DNA from: Pelotomaculum sp.
Lineage (GTDB): Bacteria > Bacillota > Desulfotomaculia > Desulfotomaculales > Pelotomaculaceae
Assembly (NCBI GenBank): GCA_018435055.1
Contig: JAHDOA010000004.1
Coordinates: 124,001 to 188,000 of the forward strand
DNA length: 64,000 nt
Direction of reading: 5' to 3'
The position numbers and the translations under genes were made by a program. The notes beneath the pieces are model-generated. The model was not told the origin of the DNA. It ran no database searches and was given only the letters and a program-made list of their open reading frames with translations. This document shows positions 55,970 to 64,000 of the stretch, one piece after another (within the stretch, counting starts at the first letter, position 1; each line of letters begins with the position of its first letter).

Positions 55970-56917
55970 TTACTCGTCGTCTTTCCTTAGCGAGAGGCCT
56001 AGTTCACCCAGCTTGTTAATGACTTCCTCCAGGGACTTTTTTCCCAGGTTTCTTACCTTCATCATGTCTTCTTCGTTCCGCTGGATTAGTTCCTCTACAG
56101 TATTTATTCCGGCCCGTTTCAGACAGTTATATGAACGCACTGAAAGGTCCAGTTCCTCAATAGTCATCTCCAGGAGCTTGTCTTTTTGCTCCTCTTCTTT
56201 CTCTACCATGATCTCAACCTCGCTGACACTTTCCGTAAGCCCAATGAACAGACGCAGGTGATCGTTCAGTATTTTAGCTGAGAGGCTGGTAGCCTCATCG
56301 GGCCTGATGCTGCCGTTGGTCCATACTTCCAGCGAAAGCTTGTCAAAATCGGTAATCTGGCCGACCCTGGTATTTTCCACGTTGTAATTCACTTTTTTTA
56401 CCGGTGTGAAGGCCGAATCCATCGGAATAATCCCGATGACATGTTCACCTTTTTTGTTGCGCTCAGCAGTGACGTATCCCCGTCCTTTGGATGCCGTTAT
56501 CTCCATAACCAGCCGGGCATTACCGGACAGGGTGGCTATTTTGAGTTCCGGGTTAAGGATTTCCACATCCGCGTCGTGGATGATGTCACCTGCCGTTACC
56601 ACACCTTCTGTTGTCGCTTCAATCCTCATCGTCTTCTCATCATCGCCATGAATCTTTAAACAAAGGCTCTTCAGATTGAGGATGATATCTGTGACGTCCT
56701 CGACAACACCGGGTATAGTTGAAAATTCGTGCAGTACGCCGTCTACTTTAACAGATGTTACCGCAGCGCCGGGCAGGGATGAAAGCAGAATGCGGCGCAG
56801 GGAATTACCCAGGGTTATTCCGTAACCCCTCTCCAGAGGTTCCACCACAAATTTCCCATAGGTATTATCATCGCTCATTTCGACGATTTCGATTTTTGGT
56901 TTCTCGATTTCGAGCAT
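55970..56917 (-). CDS. rpoA: RNA polymerase alpha subunit
   Basis: 315 residues. The N-terminal dimerisation domain ([17 protein letters not shown]) and the C-terminal domain ([22 protein letters not shown], about 245-300) are complete. Core transcription enzyme; it sits between rpsD and rplQ. Confidence 0.98.
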   Translation of the reverse strand: MLEIEKPKIEIVEMSDDNTYGKFVVEPLERGYGITLGNSLRRILLSSLPGAAVTSVKVDGVLHEFSTIPGVVEDVTDIILNLKSLCLKIHGDDEKTMRIEATTEGVVTAGDIIHDADVEILNPELKIATLSGNARLVMEITASKGRGYVTAERNKKGEHVIGIIPMDSAFTPVKKVNYNVENTRVGQITDFDKLSLEVWTNGSIRPDEATSLSAKILNDHLRLFIGLTESVSEVEIMVEKEEEQKDKLLEMTIEELDLSVRSYNCLKRAGINTVEELIQRNEEDMMKVRNLGKKSLEEVINKLGELGLSLRKDDE

Positions 56918-57002
56918 ATAGGTTCCCTCCTAAGATGGTGTCCGGCAATCGGCGGTCAGCGTTGGTGTGAATGGATATCACCGGAGCGGATCCATAATTT
57001 TA

Positions 57003-57037
57003 AACCAACAGCCAGCAACCAACAACCAACAACCACA
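57003..57037. repeat. Low-complexity GTTGTTGGTT repeat in rpsD-rpoA gap
   Basis: Plus-strand AACCAACA-type units in tandem within the ribosomal operon spacer. Such simple repeats are rare here and may be of replication-slippage origin. Confidence 0.7.
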
Positions 57038-57040
57038 ATC

Positions 57041-57667
57041 CTATCTGGAGTACAGCTCTACGATCAGGTGCTCCTGCACCGTAGCATCAATTTGATCCCG
57101 CGCCGGCAGATCCACTACCCTGGCCCGGGCCTGTTCAGCCTCAAATTCCAGCCAGGCTGGTGGTGTGCGGTCGCCTGCTCTCTCCAACAACTCTTTAAAT
57201 TTGGGTGATTCCTTGCTTTTATCCCGGACGGTGATCACATCACCGACCCTGATTAAGTAAGAAGGAATATTCACCTTGCGGCCGTTGACAAGAAAATGGC
57301 CGTGCAGCACCAGTTGCCTGGCCTCGCCACGTGATGAACCAAGGCCGATGCGGTAGACAACATTGTCCAGACGTCTTTCTAAAAGGCGAAGCAGGTTTTC
57401 ACCGGTGACACCGGGTTGTCTTTCAGCCTTTGCAAAGTACCTTCTGAACTGGTTTTCTAAAATGCCATAAATTCTGCGAGCTTTTTGCTTTTCCCTCAGC
57501 TGCAGTCCGTACTCTGAAAATTTTTTGCGCCCCTGCCCGTGCTGTCCGGGAGCGTATGCCCGGCGCTCAACCCCGCATTTCGGAGTAAAACACCGATCTC
57601 CTTTTAAATAAAGCTTTTGGCCTTCCCGGCGGCACAACCGGCAGACTGATTCAGTATATTTTGCCAA
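57041..57667 (-). CDS. rpsD: 30S ribosomal protein S4
   Basis: 208 residues. The N-terminal [18 protein letters not shown] and [13 protein letters not shown] blocks are present, as is the S4 RNA-binding domain (about 98-160). The four N-terminal Cys are of the zinc-binding (C+) form. Confidence 0.97.
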   Translation of the reverse strand: MAKYTESVCRLCRREGQKLYLKGDRCFTPKCGVERRAYAPGQHGQGRKKFSEYGLQLREKQKARRIYGILENQFRRYFAKAERQPGVTGENLLRLLERRLDNVVYRIGLGSSRGEARQLVLHGHFLVNGRKVNIPSYLIRVGDVITVRDKSKESPKFKELLERAGDRTPPAWLEFEAEQARARVVDLPARDQIDATVQEHLIVELYSR

Positions 57668-57682
57668 AAATGGTGCACCTCC

Positions 57683-58072
57683 TTAAACTCTCCGGCGCTT
57701 GGGCGGCCGGCATCCGTTATGGGGGATAGGTGTGACGTCCTTAATTATGTTTACCTCCAGGCCGGCAGCCTGCAGGGAGCGTATAGCCGCCTCCCGGCCT
57801 GCGCCCGGCCCCTTGACCATTACCTCTACTTCCTTCAGGCCGTGTTCCATAGCCTCTTTGGCGGCGTTTTCGGCTGCCTGCTGGGCAGCGTAGGGGGTGC
57901 TTTTTCTGGAACCCTTAAATCCTACCCCGCCGGCGCTGGCCCAGGAAAGGGTATTGCCTTTAGTATCAGTGATGGTAACGACGGTGTTATTAAAAGTAGA
58001 TCTAATGTGCGCAACCCCATTTTCTATGTTTTTGCGTTCACGTTTTTTTGATCTGGCTACGCGACGCGCCAT
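57683..58072 (-). CDS. rpsK: 30S ribosomal protein S11
   Basis: 129 residues with [12 protein letters not shown] and the C-terminal [11 protein letters not shown], conserved in S11. Confidence 0.97.
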   Translation of the reverse strand: MARRVARSKKRERKNIENGVAHIRSTFNNTVVTITDTKGNTLSWASAGGVGFKGSRKSTPYAAQQAAENAAKEAMEHGLKEVEVMVKGPGAGREAAIRSLQAAGLEVNIIKDVTPIPHNGCRPPKRRRV

Positions 58073-58090
58073 TGCACAACCTCCTTTATA

Positions 58091-58462
58091 TTATTTTTTT
58101 CTCCGGACACCGACTGTCCTCTTCGGCCCCTTGCGGGTCCGGGCATTGGTTTTTGTCCGTTGACCGCGCACGGGCATGCCGCGGCGATGCCGCAGGCCCC
58201 GGTAGGAGCCAATTTCAATTAAACGCTTGATGTTAAGGGCAATTTCCCTGCGCAGATCTCCCTCTACCTTCAGGTTTTTCTCAATAACATCCCGCAACTT
58301 GTTTATTTCTTCTTCTGCCAGGTTCTTTACCCTGGTATCCGGATTAACACCGGTCTGGCTCAAAATCTTTTGGGACGTGGGCTTGCCGATGCCAAATATA
58401 TAAGTAAGGGCAATCTCTACTCTTTTATCCCTCGGCAAGTCAACGCCAGCAATACGTGCCAT
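58091..58462 (-). CDS. rpsM: 30S ribosomal protein S13
   Basis: 123 residues with [20 protein letters not shown] and the [20 protein letters not shown] block, normal length. Confidence 0.97.
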   Translation of the reverse strand: MARIAGVDLPRDKRVEIALTYIFGIGKPTSQKILSQTGVNPDTRVKNLAEEEINKLRDVIEKNLKVEGDLRREIALNIKRLIEIGSYRGLRHRRGMPVRGQRTKTNARTRKGPKRTVGVRRKK

Positions 58463-58484
58463 ATTCTATTCAACACCTCCCGTT

Positions 58485-58601
58485 TTATCCCTGGACCTGT
58501 TTGTGTTTTGGGTTTTCACAGATAATCATAACTTTACCATTTCTGCGAATTATTTTACATTTTTCGCACATAGGTTTAACCGATGGCCTGACTTTCACCA
58601 T
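58485..58601 (-). CDS. rpmJ: 50S ribosomal protein L36
   Basis: 38 residues, MKVRPS-like start ([12 protein letters not shown]) and the zinc ligands [12 protein letters not shown]. It is between infA and rpsM as expected. The product ends KQVQG, slightly longer than usual. Confidence 0.93.
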   Translation of the reverse strand: MVKVRPSVKPMCEKCKIIRRNGKVMIICENPKHKQVQG

Positions 58602-58888
58602 CAACCCTCCTTAATCCGGTCGTCAGCCGTCGGATGGCTTGTTGGAAATCGCCGAAGCGATTTCCACATAAATCTGACTGCCGCTCCTCCTGACCACCGA
58701 TTTCACTTTAGTAAGAATGAGGTGGTCCTCATTCCTTTGTAGGGCGGGTTTTAACCCGCCATTCCAATCGGGGACATTCCTTGGCCCTAGCGCCGGGCTC
58801 TGAATAGAGGTATGTCTCCTTTCCGCTATCGGCCGAAGCCGCGCCTACAGCTCCCACATCTCACTTTTCACGTCTCACGTCTCACTTC
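58602..58888. other. Unusual 287-bp spacer between rpmJ and infA with simple repeats
   Basis: It contains two short hairpins (GGAAATCGC...GCGATTTCC near 58649, and GGCGGGTTTTAACCCGCC near 58744) and tandem CTCAC/CGTCTCAC units at 58857-58890. No gene is supportable. This is long for this operon position. Confidence 0.6.
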
Positions 58889-59107
58889 TCACTTGTAGCG
58901 GTAAACTATTCTGCCGCGGGTTAAGTCATAAGGGGAAAGTTCCACCATCACCCGGTCTCCAGCCAGGATGCGGATAAAGTTCATCCTAATTTTCCCCGAT
59001 ACGTGCGCCAAAACCTTATGACCGTTTTGCAGCTGCACGCGGAACATCGCGTTTGGCAACGGTTCGATCACGGTTCCTTCAACTTCAATCATATCTTGCT
59101 TTGACAT
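58889..59107 (-). CDS. infA: Translation initiation factor IF-1
   Basis: 72 residues with [20 protein letters not shown] and the OB-fold end [15 protein letters not shown], full length. Confidence 0.97.
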   Translation of the reverse strand: MSKQDMIEVEGTVIEPLPNAMFRVQLQNGHKVLAHVSGKIRMNFIRILAGDRVMVELSPYDLTRGRIVYRYK

Positions 59108-59175
59108 CAGAGAGATAGCAAACCTCCTTATGGTTAAATATGGACACTATTCTTACTGCCGCATCCGCAATAGTT

Positions 59176-59460
59176 TTATAGCGGCAGTTGGCTGACAAGA
59201 CTCTTAAGTTCCTTCTGGACATCCTCGTTAGTAACCCTTTTCCCGGTTTGCGCCTTTGCAAAAATATCTTTTGCAACCGTATCATAAAACTTCAAGTGTT
59301 TAATATTTTTACGCTTAGGCTTTTCCACTTTTCGCCCGTCACCATCTGCAACCAGGACCCTGGATTCATTATCAACCTGCATCACCAGGTAGAACATACC
59401 GCTGTCCCTGCCTTGTAATGATGAAACCAGTTGTCCGATCCACACCTCATTTTCTGACAT
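59176..59460 (-). CDS. KOW-domain RNA-binding protein
   Basis: 94 residues. A KOW-like beta fold (VWIGQLVSSLQGRDSGMFYLVMQV, DGDGRKVEKPKRKNIKHLKF) followed by a helical tail. It is a usual member of this clostridial operon between map and infA, perhaps a ribosome-associated L14e-like protein. Confidence 0.8.
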   Translation of the reverse strand: MSENEVWIGQLVSSLQGRDSGMFYLVMQVDNESRVLVADGDGRKVEKPKRKNIKHLKFYDTVAKDIFAKAQTGKRVTNEDVQKELKSLVSQLPL

Positions 59461-59482
59461 GGCCTATCCTCCTGAGACGGTC

Positions 59483-60229
59483 TCACATCCTGGTAAGTAT
59501 CTCCGGTTGGTCGTCAGTGATTGCAATTGTATGTTCGAAATGGGCTGAGAGTTTTGCGTCTAAAGTTACCACAGTCCAGTTGTTCGAAAGAGTCCGTACT
59601 TCATAAGTGCCCATATTGATCATCGGTTCTATCGCTAATGTCATACCAGCTCTCAACCTGGGTCCCCTGCCGGGTTTCCCAAAATTTGGCACCTGCGGTT
59701 CCTCGTGTGGTTTTCTGCCGATGCCATGACCTACATAGTCACGGACTACGGAATAACCGTAACCCTCCGCACAGGTCTGAACGGCATGAGAAATATCTGA
59801 TAACCTGTTTCCCGCCCTGGCCATGGCAATCCCTTTGTACAGGGACTCTTCTGTTGCCTGCAACAATTGTAAGATTTCCGGGCTTACATCTCCCACCGGA
59901 TAGGTGGCGGCGCCGTCACCGAAATATCCATTTATTTCCGCCCCGATGTCAATACTGATAATATCACCGTTTTCCAATTTTCTTAAACTGGGGAACCCAT
60001 GCACAACTTCCTCATTTACCGAGGCGCAAATCGTATATGGAAACCCATAAAGCCCCTTAAACGCTGGTTTGGCGCCCTCCTTGACAATGACCGCTTCTGC
60101 CAGCCTGTTCAGTTCTAAAGTTGTTATTCCCACCCTGATCGCCCGGGACAGTTCGGCGTGCGCTTTGGCCACTACCCGCCCGGCTTCACGCATATAGACA
60201 AGTTCTTTCTCAGATTTACAGGTAATCAT
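59483..60229 (-). CDS. map: Methionine aminopeptidase type I
   Basis: 248 residues with the five metal ligands in [15 protein letters not shown] (two Asp), [12 protein letters not shown] (His), MTLAIEPM (Glu) and HFEHTIAI (Glu). It removes N-terminal Met from new proteins. It directly follows secY with an 8-bp gap; adk is absent. Confidence 0.97.
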   Translation of the reverse strand: MITCKSEKELVYMREAGRVVAKAHAELSRAIRVGITTLELNRLAEAVIVKEGAKPAFKGLYGFPYTICASVNEEVVHGFPSLRKLENGDIISIDIGAEINGYFGDGAATYPVGDVSPEILQLLQATEESLYKGIAMARAGNRLSDISHAVQTCAEGYGYSVVRDYVGHGIGRKPHEEPQVPNFGKPGRGPRLRAGMTLAIEPMINMGTYEVRTLSNNWTVVTLDAKLSAHFEHTIAITDDQPEILTRM

Positions 60230-60237
60230 ATCATCAC

Positions 60238-61497
60238 CTACCTGATAAAGCCCTGGTAGCTGCGCATTAAAAGGTGTGATTCTACCTGTTTCATGGTGTC
60301 CAGCGCGACACCCACAACAATTAGCAGCGACGTGCCGCCGAAGTAAATGTTGGGTATCTCGGTGGCCAGCAACACAAAGTTGGGCAGGACCGCGATCAGC
60401 GCCAGGAATATAGCCCCGGATAGGGTAACCCTGCTCATAATCCTGCTAATATATTCAGCGGTAGGCCGCCCGGGACGCAAGCCCGGGATAAATCCACCGT
60501 ACTTTTTAATGTTGTCCGCCACATCATTGGGGTTCATCACTACAGCGGTATAAAAATAAGTAAAGCCAATAATCAGCAGTGCAAAGGCAATCGTGTGCGC
60601 CGCTGTTCCCCAGCCCAGGTATGTACCGTAAAAATTCGCCACCGCGCTGCCCTGGAACATCTTAATGATTGTCTCCGGGAACATTAGCAGGGAGGAGGCA
60701 AAAATTATCGGCATAACGCCGGCCTGGTTAACTTTAAGCGGCAAGTGCGTGGTCTGTCCCCCGTATACCCGGCGACCTACTACCCTTTTGGCGTATCGCA
60801 CGGGAATACGGCGCTGTCCTTCCTGTACCGCGACTACCGCAGCGATTACCAGCGCTGCGATAACGGTAAGAAGTATAAGGTTGAAAATAGTAATGGTTCC
60901 GGCATTCAGATATTCGCCAAGTCTCGCTGCGCCCTGGGGCACACGGGAAACAATGCCGGCGAAGATTAAAAGTGAAATACCGTTGCCGATACCTCTTTCA
61001 GTAATCTGCTCGCCCATCCACATCAGGAAGGTGGTCCCGGCCGTAATAGTAAGAGCGGTAATGACGTAAGTTAGCAGACTGGGATTCTGCAGCGAGCCGC
61101 TGACTCCCACAACCATACCGATACCCTGGATGAAGGCGAGGACAACTGTCAGGTAACGGGTATACTGGCTGATTTTTTTGCGTCCTTCTTCTCCTTCTTT
61201 TTTAAGCTTCTCCAGGTGCGGTATTACTACCGTAAGAAGATTTAAGATAATGGACGCGTTGATGTAGGGCATGATACCCATGGCAAATACAGAGAAGTTC
61301 TTTAATGCGCCCCCGGATATGATATCAAAAAAGCCAAAAATAACCCCGCTGTTCACCAGTTCGGCAAACCGTTCCGGGTTGACCCCCGGCACCTGTATAT
61401 GCGCGCCCAGCCGGAAAATAAAGAGCATTCCGAGGGTATAAAAAAGCTTTGTCCTTAATTCAGAGACTTTAAACGCCGTCTTGAAACTTTGTAACAA
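60238..61497 (-). CDS. secY: Preprotein translocase subunit SecY
   Basis: 419 residues, ten transmembrane helices. Signature blocks include [13 protein letters not shown] (here [13 protein letters not shown]) and [18 protein letters not shown]. It forms the Sec channel with SecE and SecG. Normal length. Confidence 0.98.
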   Translation of the reverse strand: MLQSFKTAFKVSELRTKLFYTLGMLFIFRLGAHIQVPGVNPERFAELVNSGVIFGFFDIISGGALKNFSVFAMGIMPYINASIILNLLTVVIPHLEKLKKEGEEGRKKISQYTRYLTVVLAFIQGIGMVVGVSGSLQNPSLLTYVITALTITAGTTFLMWMGEQITERGIGNGISLLIFAGIVSRVPQGAARLGEYLNAGTITIFNLILLTVIAALVIAAVVAVQEGQRRIPVRYAKRVVGRRVYGGQTTHLPLKVNQAGVMPIIFASSLLMFPETIIKMFQGSAVANFYGTYLGWGTAAHTIAFALLIIGFTYFYTAVVMNPNDVADNIKKYGGFIPGLRPGRPTAEYISRIMSRVTLSGAIFLALIAVLPNFVLLATEIPNIYFGGTSLLIVVGVALDTMKQVESHLLMRSYQGFIR

Positions 61498-61947
61498 TTA
61501 AATCACCTCGGTTTTACCACCGGCAGCCGCAATTTTTTCTTCAGCCGACTTGCTGAACGCCTGGGCTTTAACTGTCAGAGATTTCTCCAGGTTGCCTTTA
61601 CCCAATATTTTAACACCATCGGCTGTTTTCTTAATCACCCGCGCGGCAAGCAGTGTTTCTGGAGTCACAACGTCGCCGTTTTCAAAACGATTCAATTGGC
61701 TGATGTTTATAGCAATAATTTCTTTAGAAAAAGGATTATAAAATCCACGCTTGGGCATGCGGCGCTGCAGCGGCATCTGTCCGCCTTCAAAACCGGGGCG
61801 TACACCGCCGCCAGACCGGGATTTTTGACCCTTGTGACCCCTGCCTGCCGTTTTGCCCAGTCCGGAACCGATACCCTGTCCCTTGCGGGTTGGCCTGGTC
61901 CTTGCCCCAGGGGACGGCTTTAAATCATGCAGTTTCACTTGTCCCAC
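61498..61947 (-). CDS. rplO: 50S ribosomal protein L15
   Basis: 149 residues: [20 protein letters not shown] start, [20 protein letters not shown] core. Its stop abuts the secY start. Confidence 0.97.
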   Translation of the reverse strand: MGQVKLHDLKPSPGARTRPTRKGQGIGSGLGKTAGRGHKGQKSRSGGGVRPGFEGGQMPLQRRMPKRGFYNPFSKEIIAINISQLNRFENGDVVTPETLLAARVIKKTADGVKILGKGNLEKSLTVKAQAFSKSAEEKIAAAGGKTEVI

Positions 61948-61952
61948 CTCCC

Positions 61953-62132
61953 TTATGCTTCCTCAACCTTGAGCAAATGGCTTACCTTATTAATAGCGCC
62001 CCTTATTTGCGGTGTGTCTTCTTGTATGACAAAGCGGTTTGTCTTGGTCAGGCCCAGGGTACGCACAGTAATCCGCTGGTCTTCCGGGCGGCCGATCAGG
62101 CTTTTGACCAGGGTTATCTTCAACTTAGCCAA
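61953..62132 (-). CDS. rpmD: 50S ribosomal protein L30
   Basis: 59 residues from a TTG start behind [28 protein letters not shown] and [19 protein letters not shown] identify L30. Confidence 0.94.
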   Translation of the reverse strand: MAKLKITLVKSLIGRPEDQRITVRTLGLTKTNRFVIQEDTPQIRGAINKVSHLLKVEEA

Positions 62133-62148
62133 AATTCTCCCTCCTAGC

Positions 62149-62643
62149 CTACAACTCTTCTACAGTTTTTCCTCTTAGCCGGGCAACTTCTTCTACGGTC
62201 TTTAAATTCTTTAAGGCGCTCATAGTTGCGCGGACCATATTATTGGCATTGTTCGATCCAAGCGACTTGGTAAGGATGTCCCGAATCCCGGCCAGTTCCA
62301 AAACGTACCGCACCGGACCGCCGGCGATAACACCTGTGCCAGGGGCGGCGGGTTTTAAGAGCACCTTGCCCGCGCCAAATTCGCCTGTAATTTCATGAGG
62401 AATAGTCGTACCGGTAATAGGAATTTTGATCATGGATTTTTTAGCGTCTTCAATACCTTTACGGATCGCTTCCGGCACCTCCCCGGCTTTACCCAGGCCG
62501 GCGCCCACGTGGCCATTGCCGTCCCCGACCACCATCAGGGCTGAAAAGCTAAACCTCCGTCCACCTTTGACCACCTTGGCTACACGATTAATATATACCA
62601 CTTTTTCAGTCGTTTCCAGTTTACTGGCGTCAATTCTCGCCAT
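62149..62643 (-). CDS. rpsE: 30S ribosomal protein S5
   Basis: 164 residues with [18 protein letters not shown], the [20 protein letters not shown] block and C-terminal [18 protein letters not shown]. Confidence 0.97.
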   Translation of the reverse strand: MARIDASKLETTEKVVYINRVAKVVKGGRRFSFSALMVVGDGNGHVGAGLGKAGEVPEAIRKGIEDAKKSMIKIPITGTTIPHEITGEFGAGKVLLKPAAPGTGVIAGGPVRYVLELAGIRDILTKSLGSNNANNMVRATMSALKNLKTVEEVARLRGKTVEEL

Positions 62644-62696
62644 CTATATCCCTCCTTTTCACTGCACTACCGGCAATATTGTCTGCAAGAAAAATT

Positions 62697-63065
62697 TTAA
62701 AATTCCAACCCGCCAGCCCGGGCGGCATCCGCCAGGGCTTTGATCCGGCCATGGTAAACGTAACCGGCGCGGTCAAATACCACCTGCTTAATCCCGGCTT
62801 CCAGCGCTTTTTTTGCCAGCAGTTCGCCCACAGCAGCCGCTGCGGCGGAATTGCTGCTGGAAGGCAACTTTCCTTTTAGTTCAGGCGCCAGGGTTGATGT
62901 TGCCACCAGTGTTGTCCTGTTTTTATCATCAATAATCTGCGCGTAAATATTTCTCAGGCTGCGGAACACATTTAGCCTGGGCCGCTCGGGGGCGCCCGCT
63001 ATTTTCCTGCGCACCCTCTCGCGCCGAATTCCCCGCAGCTCCTTGCGGCTTGGTTTGTTCAGCAT
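62697..63065 (-). CDS. rplR: 50S ribosomal protein L18
   Basis: 122 residues from the ATG at 63065 ([12 protein letters not shown]), the length usual for L18; a GTG four codons upstream (63077) is possible. [20 protein letters not shown] and [21 protein letters not shown] are diagnostic. Confidence 0.96.
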   Translation of the reverse strand: MLNKPSRKELRGIRRERVRRKIAGAPERPRLNVFRSLRNIYAQIIDDKNRTTLVATSTLAPELKGKLPSSSNSAAAAAVGELLAKKALEAGIKQVVFDRAGYVYHGRIKALADAARAGGLEF

Positions 63066-63132
63066 GTCATCATTCACTCCCTTCAGGCCGTATGCATAAG
63101 CCTTATGAAACCGGATAACTCCGTCTTGCTAC

Positions 63133-63675
63133 TTATCTTTTGGCCCCGGCTTTGCCGGCCTTGCGCCTGATTTTTTCGCCTTCGTATTTAATACCTTTTC
63201 CTTTATACGGTTCAGGCTCCCGCACCGCGCGCACTTTTGCCGCCAGCGCGCCGACCTTTTCCTTATCAGTACCCTTGATATTAATTTTGGTTGGCGCGGG
63301 GACCTCGATCGCCAGTCCTTCTTCCGGTTCAATTTCGACCGGGTGAGAATACCCCACGGCCAGCACCAGTTTATTGCCCTGCTTGGAGGCGCGGTAGCCG
63401 ACCCCGACCAATTCCAGGTTTTTCTGGAATCCGGCAGTAACTCCCACCACCATATTGCTCAACAGGGTGCGGGTTAAACCATGCAGTGACCTGTGCAGTT
63501 TATTGTCAGACGGCCGTTCTACAACCAGCTGTCCTTCTTCATGTTTAATAATCATATCCCGGTGCAGTTCCTTTTCCAGCTCACCCTTGGGACCTTTAAT
63601 CCAGACCCGCGTCCCATCAATTTTCACTTCAACGCCAGAGGGCACTGGAATGGGCTGCTTGCCAATTCTGGACAT
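63133..63675 (-). CDS. rplF: 50S ribosomal protein L6
   Basis: 180 residues with [18 protein letters not shown] and the [20 protein letters not shown] end. Full length. Confidence 0.98.
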   Translation of the reverse strand: MSRIGKQPIPVPSGVEVKIDGTRVWIKGPKGELEKELHRDMIIKHEEGQLVVERPSDNKLHRSLHGLTRTLLSNMVVGVTAGFQKNLELVGVGYRASKQGNKLVLAVGYSHPVEIEPEEGLAIEVPAPTKINIKGTDKEKVGALAAKVRAVREPEPYKGKGIKYEGEKIRRKAGKAGAKR

Positions 63676-63730
63676 CCATTACACCTCCCAATTCAGACCG
63701 TCATCCGCTTAAATAGCAGCGTCGGGCCGC

Positions 63731-64000
63731 TTACCAAACGTAGCAGATAACCTCGCCGCCAAGCCCTTCCTTGCGGGCCTTTTTATCAGTCATAATCCCT
63801 TTAGAAGTTGAAATTATCGCAATACCAAGGCCGCCGAGGACCTTCGGCACATCATCTTTTCTGGCATAGACCCGCAAACCAGGCCTCGATATGCGCTTTA
63901 ATCCGGTAATCACCCGCCCTTTATTGGCGCCGTATTTCAGATAAACCCGGATAATGCCCTGTTTTCCGTCTTCAATATACTCGTATTCCTTGACGAAACC
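63731..64000 (-). CDS. rpsH: 30S ribosomal protein S8, 5' end beyond window
   Basis: The last 89 residues are present, open from the window edge. [20 protein letters not shown] and [19 protein letters not shown] are the S8 C-terminal signatures. It precedes rplF as in other spc operons. Confidence 0.95.
   Translation of the reverse strand, partial: GFVKEYEYIEDGKQGIIRVYLKYGANKGRVITGLKRISRPGLRVYARKDDVPKVLGGLGIAIISTSKGIMTDKKARKEGLGGEVICYVW

Overview
The window reads as a chromosome piece of a Gram-positive anaerobic clostridial bacterium. The most likely group is the Peptococcaceae/Desulfotomaculum-Pelotomaculum lineage, inferred from the spc/alpha ribosomal operon order followed by ecfA1-ecfA2-ecfT-truA, a membrane pyrophosphatase, S-layer homology (SLH) proteins and SipW-type signal peptidases. 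Nearly all long genes lie on the minus strand. The right third (about 46.3-64 kb) is conserved core. The left two thirds are accessory and full of duplications, gene remnants and deletion scars.

Layout. 1-5.7 kb: a biofilm-matrix-like locus of three TasA/camelysin-type secreted proteins, a proline-rich surface protein and two SipW-type signal peptidases, read from a promoter followed by a cyclic-di-GMP-I riboswitch and an intrinsic terminator. 5.8-6.7 kb: dispersed hairpin repeats and a Phd/RelE toxin-antitoxin pair. 6.7-26.3 kb: a duplicated cassette containing a large ATPase/TPR/SARP-type regulator, AmpC-like serine hydrolases, fused solute-binding/permease proteins, an ABC ATPase with an RsbW-like tail, remnants of a PP2C-type phosphatase, and two Cys-rich double-glycine or Nif11-leader peptides. 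An SLH chimera and glycerol dehydrogenase follow. Four promoters in this stretch share a heptamer direct repeat at a fixed distance from the -10 box, and a fifth keeps a half-site. This is the signature expected of a SARP activator, so the cassette looks like one regulon.

26.3-34.5 kb: small membrane proteins and a 2031-residue secreted SLH zincin-like protein. 34.6-41.4 kb: gene debris (ParE, ABC exporter, RiPP-associated nucleotidyltransferase, MalT-like regulator, HNH, IS3, IS21), an orphan lasso-like precursor peptide, a second toxin-antitoxin pair, an XRE/ImmA-IrrE/PIN module, a SiaB-like protein and LemA. 41.4-45.9 kb: lectin and copper-amine-oxidase-like surface proteins divergent from a LytTR regulator/GHKL kinase pair.

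46.3-64 kb: tmRNA, smpB, a lipoprotein, an HD hydrolase, a hotdog thioesterase, hppA, secG, truA, the ECF transporter core, and the ribosomal/rpoA/secY/map block running off the right edge inside rpsH. adk is missing from its usual place between secY and map.

The best candidate for an undescribed system is the SARP-controlled peptide/serine-hydrolase/ABC cassette at 6.7-26.3 kb. The orphan lasso-like peptide at 37.4 kb is a second candidate. All functions are inferred from reading the sequence; no database search was possible.
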